Assembly (NCBI GenBank): GCA_900557585.1 | Contig: USTJ01000020.1 | Span: forward strand, 1 to 8,375 | Length of the DNA stretch: 8,375 nt | Reading direction: 5' to 3' | From: an uncultured Eubacteriales bacterium | GTDB lineage: Bacteria; Bacillota; Clostridia; Christensenellales; UBA1242 | Notes under the pieces: model-generated | Database searches by the model: none | Told to the model about the DNA's origin: nothing | Seen by the model: the letters and a program-made list of their open reading frames with translations, nothing else | Program-made: the position numbers and the translations under genes | In this document: positions 5,520 through 8,375 of the stretch, piece after piece | Numbering within the stretch: the stretch's first letter is position 1 | Layout: each line of letters begins with the position of its first letter

Positions 5520-8375
5520 TTATCCAGCAACCTTCAAAACAAAGAACTCTTTTCGTTGCTTGTCTTTCTCAAAGAAGATGTCAATATCTCTATCGTCATT
5601 ATAATTGTTTTTCAAAATATATTGTGTTCCGATACTAAAACCACACTTTGAACAACTGCCAGTTGATAAAAAACTATGTGCTTCTGTTGTTTCAGTTGTT
5701 TTTGAATAATAACAAACTGTACAGGTTTTTGTTGTTGAAACATTGTGTTTTGCTCTGTTTTTTGCAATTTGAGAATAATATGTTGATGTTTTAAAACTAT
5801 GTGCACTTTCAGCAGTATAATATGTCAAACTGCTTGATGTGTTTGCAGGAACGCCATATACTGCGTTTCCGTTTGAATCATAGAAGGTTGTTGAGCCTGT
5901 AACTTCAAGTGTGATTGTGTTATTATATGGGGTTACAAGTTTGTGAAGTTTGCTTGATGTTCCAAACACCAACATTTTTGATGCCGATGTAACACTTGAC
6001 ATGTTAAACTTTTTCAAATCAAGAACAATAAGGCTTCTGCATTGACCAAACATATTATCCATGTTTGTAACGCTTGTGGTTCTAAAACTTGTCAATATTA
6101 CACTTTCAAGCGAAGTACATTGATAGAACATTCCTCCCATATTTGTGGCAGAGCCGGTATTGAAACCACTCAAATCCAAACTTGTCAAACTGTTGCACGC
6201 ATTAAACATGCTATTCATGTTTGTAACATTCATTGTTTCAAAATTTGTCACATTAAGACTTGTAAGCTTTGAACACATAAAGAATATTGAATCCATGTTT
6301 GTTACTTTCAATGTATCAAAACTTGTCACATTAAGACTCGTCAAATTTACACATTGGGCAAACATATAACTCATGTCTGTAACCAACTTTGTGTTAAAGT
6401 TTTTAAGGTCAAGACTTGTTACTGCACTGTTATAGAACATCTTATACATGTCTTTAACTTTTGAAGTGTCGAAGTTGTCAAACTGCAAAGTTGATAATGA
6501 CTCAAAGTTTGCAAACAAAGAAGTGCAATTTGCCGGTGCATAGATTGTTCCATCAAGTACGAACGCAATTATGGTTGTGTTTGAGCCCTTATAAACCGGA
6601 ATTCCAGTTGAAAGCGTTCCAATTCTTGTGTAACCACTTGGAACTGATTTAACAAATTTTATACTTGTCAAATTTGAAAAACTTACAGTTGTTGTCATAT
6701 AGGTTGAAGAGCCAATCTGATTTGCCCAGTTTGAAGGAAAATCTTTTTCGTTTAACTCATAAACAGCATAAAGCGTTGCATCCTTGTAAATATCGGTGCA
6801 AAGGTCTCTTGCAATTGCCCCAGGAGTGTTTCCGTCATTTTGATAGCCATAAACATAACGTTCACCACTGGTTCCGCCACAAGTTCCGTTTCCGTAATAA
6901 TATAAGAATGAATATTTCGAAATTGTTGGAATAGTTATACTTGAAATAACTGTTGTGCACGCTTCATTTGAATAGTAAACATTGGTGTCGAAATAGTACC
7001 ATAAAGCAGTTGTTCCAGCAGACGAAACTGTCAAACCGTTATATGCAGGGTTAAGTGTGATTTTGATTTTATTCGCTGTCCAAGATGCTTTCAGTGTTGA
7101 GTCGGCATAAATGTCATAGTTCAAATCGTAAGAAATTGTTCCTGGTGTTACGCCCTCACTGTTTATTCCTCGGACATAGCCCTCGTTCTCCCCTCCGCCA
7201 TTAGAGCCATCGCTGACAAACCAATTGAGCGTGTAGCCCGTCAATGTTGGAAGCGTTACTGTTTTAATTTGGTTTGTGCAAGCCTCGTCTGAATAGTAAA
7301 TGTTTGTTCCATAGTAATAGTAAATATAGGTTGTTCCAGTGCTTGTAAGAGTTTTTCCACTTTTTGATGCATCAAGTGTGATTTTGATTTTCTTTGCACT
7401 CCACCATGCAAACAAAGTGTGACCACAACTTTCACTGCATACGCTTGAAGTTGAAAGTGCAGAACTTGTGCTGTCGGGTGTGAAAAAATTTTTTTTTTTT
7501 TCAATCATAATGTCTTTCACAACTATCCTGTTCATTGACATTTCCAAAATGTTTGCTTGCAGAACATATTGTCCGTTTGCAAGATGTGTTGCATCAATAT
7601 ATAAACATGCGTCATTATTGTTTCCATTCAATTTGATTTTGATGAAGGTATATGATGAATCTTTTGTAATAACAAATGAAACAAGACCAATACTTTGGGT
7701 TGAACAAAGATCTTTCACATAGGTGCTAGTGCCTATGCAACCTTGAACCGCGAAAGACATGCTTCCAGAATTAGTGTTTGCAGAGCCGGTGTCAAAAGTG
7801 AAAGTTGTTCCATTTTGGGAGCAACAATCATCAATAATTGCCATGTTGTGGTTGAAAAAATTCTTGCTCCAACCAACAAAGTTATATCCATTTTTTGTTG
7901 GATTTGATGGAAAATATGAACCATAGGATTGTCCAAATTTTGCACTTCCGGTTGTCACCGATTCTCCGTTTGTTGGGTCGAATTTGACATCATAAACCGC
8001 TGTCTCCCATTGTGCTTCAAGAATATCTTCTGCTTTGTTAGAAAAGCCATAAAACAACATTGAAGCCATATAACCGGCGTTATAAACCTTTGCAATATCA
8101 CTGCTTGAAAATGCAGAATTGATAATTGTAACATTTCTAACTTTTCCAGGAAGAACTGGGATTCCAGTGTCAATTTGATTTTCTTGCCACCCCGCCTCGG
8201 CACCAACAATGATGGAGTTATTAGCATTGTATCCAATTTTTCCAGATGAAAAAACACTGCTTGTTGCTTTCAAATCAGCATCAAAATAGAAATATGCCTT
8301 GGTGCCGTCAAAAACGCCGGTTAACATGTGCCAACCAGAAGAAATTGAACTTAGCGCAACGCCGTTTGTTGACTT
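5520..8375 (-). CDS. Giant BspA/InlB-repeat surface protein, 5' end outside the window
   Basis: 951 residues are visible, ending at TAA 5522-5520. The frame stays open to the window edge, upstream of the internal ATG at 8327, so the start and any signal peptide lie outside. Domains in order: a LamG/concanavalin-like C-terminal half (8375 to about 8075; GWHMLTGVFDGTKAYFYFD is the hallmark strand pair); part of an InlB B-repeat (about 8003-7852, VKFDPTNGE to GYNFVGW); a Cys-containing beta-rich module like carbohydrate-binding domains (about 7853-7495, ending RIVVKDIMIEK); a closing TLFAWW; two tandem InlB-like repeats (7394-6757); a cap with GTIYAPANCTSLFANF (about 6755-6525); six DUF285/BspA leucine-rich units (about 6525-5983); and a tail with CTVC and CSKC pairs. 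Such proteins are secreted adhesins or glycan binders; the ligand here is unknown. No LPXTG, sortase tail or final membrane helix is seen, so attachment is unclear. Cysteines are unusually frequent for a Gram-positive surface protein. It is transcribed alone toward the terminator at about 5367-5403. Confidence 0.88.
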   Translation of the reverse strand, partial: KSTNGVALSSISSGWHMLTGVFDGTKAYFYFDADLKATSSVFSSGKIGYNANNSIIVGAEAGWQENQIDTGIPVLPGKVRNVTIINSAFSSSDIAKVYNAGYMASMLFYGFSNKAEDILEAQWETAVYDVKFDPTNGESVTTGSAKFGQSYGSYFPSNPTKNGYNFVGWSKNFFNHNMAIIDDCCSQNGTTFTFDTGSANTNSGSMSFAVQGCIGTSTYVKDLCSTQSIGLVSFVITKDSSYTFIKIKLNGNNNDACLYIDATHLANGQYVLQANILEMSMNRIVVKDIMIEKKKNFFTPDSTSSALSTSSVCSESCGHTLFAWWSAKKIKITLDASKSGKTLTSTGTTYIYYYYGTNIYYSDEACTNQIKTVTLPTLTGYTLNWFVSDGSNGGGENEGYVRGINSEGVTPGTISYDLNYDIYADSTLKASWTANKIKITLNPAYNGLTVSSAGTTALWYYFDTNVYYSNEACTTVISSITIPTISKYSFLYYYGNGTCGGTSGERYVYGYQNDGNTPGAIARDLCTDIYKDATLYAVYELNEKDFPSNWANQIGSSTYMTTTVSFSNLTSIKFVKSVPSGYTRIGTLSTGIPVYKGSNTTIIAFVLDGTIYAPANCTSLFANFESLSTLQFDNFDTSKVKDMYKMFYNSAVTSLDLKNFNTKLVTDMSYMFAQCVNLTSLNVTSFDTLKVTNMDSIFFMCSKLTSLNVTNFETMNVTNMNSMFNACNSLTSLDLSGFNTGSATNMGGMFYQCTSLESVILTSFRTTSVTNMDNMFGQCRSLIVLDLKKFNMSSVTSASKMLVFGTSSKLHKLVTPYNNTITLEVTGSTTFYDSNGNAVYGVPANTSSSLTYYTAESAHSFKTSTYYSQIAKNRAKHNVSTTKTCTVCYYSKTTETTEAHSFLSTGSCSKCGFSIGTQYILKNNYNDDRDIDIFFEKDKQRKEFFVLKVAG
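5983..6525 (-). repeat. DUF285/BspA leucine-rich repeat array, 78-bp period
   Basis: Six consensus units of the form xxLTSLxVxxFxTxxVTNMxxMFxxC. The codons for the NM step (cat on the plus strand) fall at 6060, 6138, 6216, 6294, 6372 and 6447, that is four spacings of exactly 78 bp and one of 75 bp where the unit lacks its Cys. A seventh degenerate unit (VLDLKKFNMSSVTSASKM) closes the array near 5983. Each full unit is 26 residues. This matches the DUF285 family found in BspA-like proteins of gut bacteria, mycoplasmas and Trichomonas. The Cys at the end of most units may form a ladder or pair with neighbours. Confidence 0.9.
6204..6222. repeat. DNA palindrome inside the LRR repeat (PARCEL-like)
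   Basis: aaacatg at 6204-6210 and catgttt at 6216-6222 form a perfect 7-bp inverted repeat with a 5-nt spacer, at the codons for NMNSMF. A weaker version occurs one or more units away (aaacat at 6048-6053 with atgttt at 6061-6066). This is the feature for which palindromic amphipathic repeat coding elements were named, so the array is likely of that kind. Confidence 0.6.
6757..7394 (-). repeat. Tandem duplication of a ~107-residue InlB-like repeat
   Basis: Copy 1 is 7394-7074 (107 codons) and copy 2 is 7073-6757 (105-106 codons). Aligned landmarks are KKIKITL/NKIKITL, GTT, YYYGTNIYYSDEACT / YYFDTNVYYSNEACT, PTLTGYT/PTISKYS, the glycine-rich NGGGENEGYVRG / TCGGTSGERYVYG, TPGTI/TPGAI, and DIYADSTLKASW/DIYKDATLYAVY. 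The order KxTL to GYxF to DATLYAxW is that of InlB B-repeats with an insert. The copies have diverged clearly at protein level, so the duplication is old. Confidence 0.85.
7483..7501 (-). other. A13-T6 homopolymer tract in coding sequence
   Basis: The coding strand reads G, thirteen A, six T, C, encoding EKKKNFF in the surface-protein frame. Loss of one A would move translation into a frame that runs to a stop at about 7256. Gain of one A gives a TGA at 7434-7432, about 24 codons on. Both would remove the tandem repeats and LRR array. Such a run is prone to replication or transcriptional slippage. Confidence 0.75.

Noticed and set aside
5983..6525. Regularly spaced repeats that could be taken for a CRISPR array
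   Set aside because: The units are contiguous, codon-phased and encode a leucine-rich protein; there are no unique spacers between identical repeats.
7483..7501. T13 run on the plus strand as an intrinsic terminator
   Set aside because: No GC-containing hairpin precedes it and no plus-strand gene exists; it is coding sequence for EKKKNFF on the other strand.
1..8375. Mycoplasma-like genetic code, suggested by DUF285 repeats and low GC
   Set aside because: Tryptophan is encoded by TGG throughout, no in-frame TGA is found, and a spore-former-like deacetylase and clear ribosome binding sites fit Bacillota better.

Overview
The window is AT-rich bacterial DNA read with the standard code: tryptophan is TGG, and every stop visible in the window is TAA. 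All four recognisable genes lie on the minus strand. AGGAG-type ribosome binding sites sit exactly 6 nt before each of the three visible starts. These sites, together with an FtsK/SpoIIIE translocase, an M16 peptidase homologue, a membrane-anchored NodB-type deacetylase and a large BspA/InlB-repeat surface protein, suggest an uncultured low-GC Bacillota (Clostridia-like, probably gut-associated). The lineage is inferred from gene style, not proved.

In transcription order (high to low coordinate): (1) 8375-5520 is the 3' part of a giant secreted or surface protein. It has a LamG-like fold, an InlB-type repeat apparently split by a carbohydrate-binding-like module, two tandem ~107-residue InlB-like repeats, a six-unit DUF285/BspA leucine-rich array with 78-bp periodicity, and a CxxC-containing tail. 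It ends at a strong hairpin terminator (about 5367-5403). (2) 5318-4362 encodes a polysaccharide deacetylase-family protein with a charged cytoplasmic tail, one membrane segment and an extracellular NodB domain whose first catalytic motif is altered. It is followed by a second intrinsic terminator. (3) An extended -10 promoter abutting that terminator starts a two-gene unit. The first gene is an M16-family protein that has lost its zinc-binding motif (4243-2990). (4) After 23 nt comes ftsK/spoIIIE (2966 to beyond position 1), which has an N-terminal membrane domain, a long Asn/Glu/Arg-rich linker and an intact motor.

The common theme is the cell envelope and chromosome segregation: DNA translocation at the septum, a probable pseudo-protease, wall or glycan deacetylation (possibly inactive) and an adhesin-like protein. 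No tRNA, rRNA, CRISPR array, transposase or phage gene is visible. The points most worth checking are the abnormal C-terminus of FtsK at the window edge (a hydrophobic segment where the gamma domain should be), the A13 slippage tract in the surface protein, the palindromic LRR-coding repeats, and two enzymes in a row with degenerate active sites.
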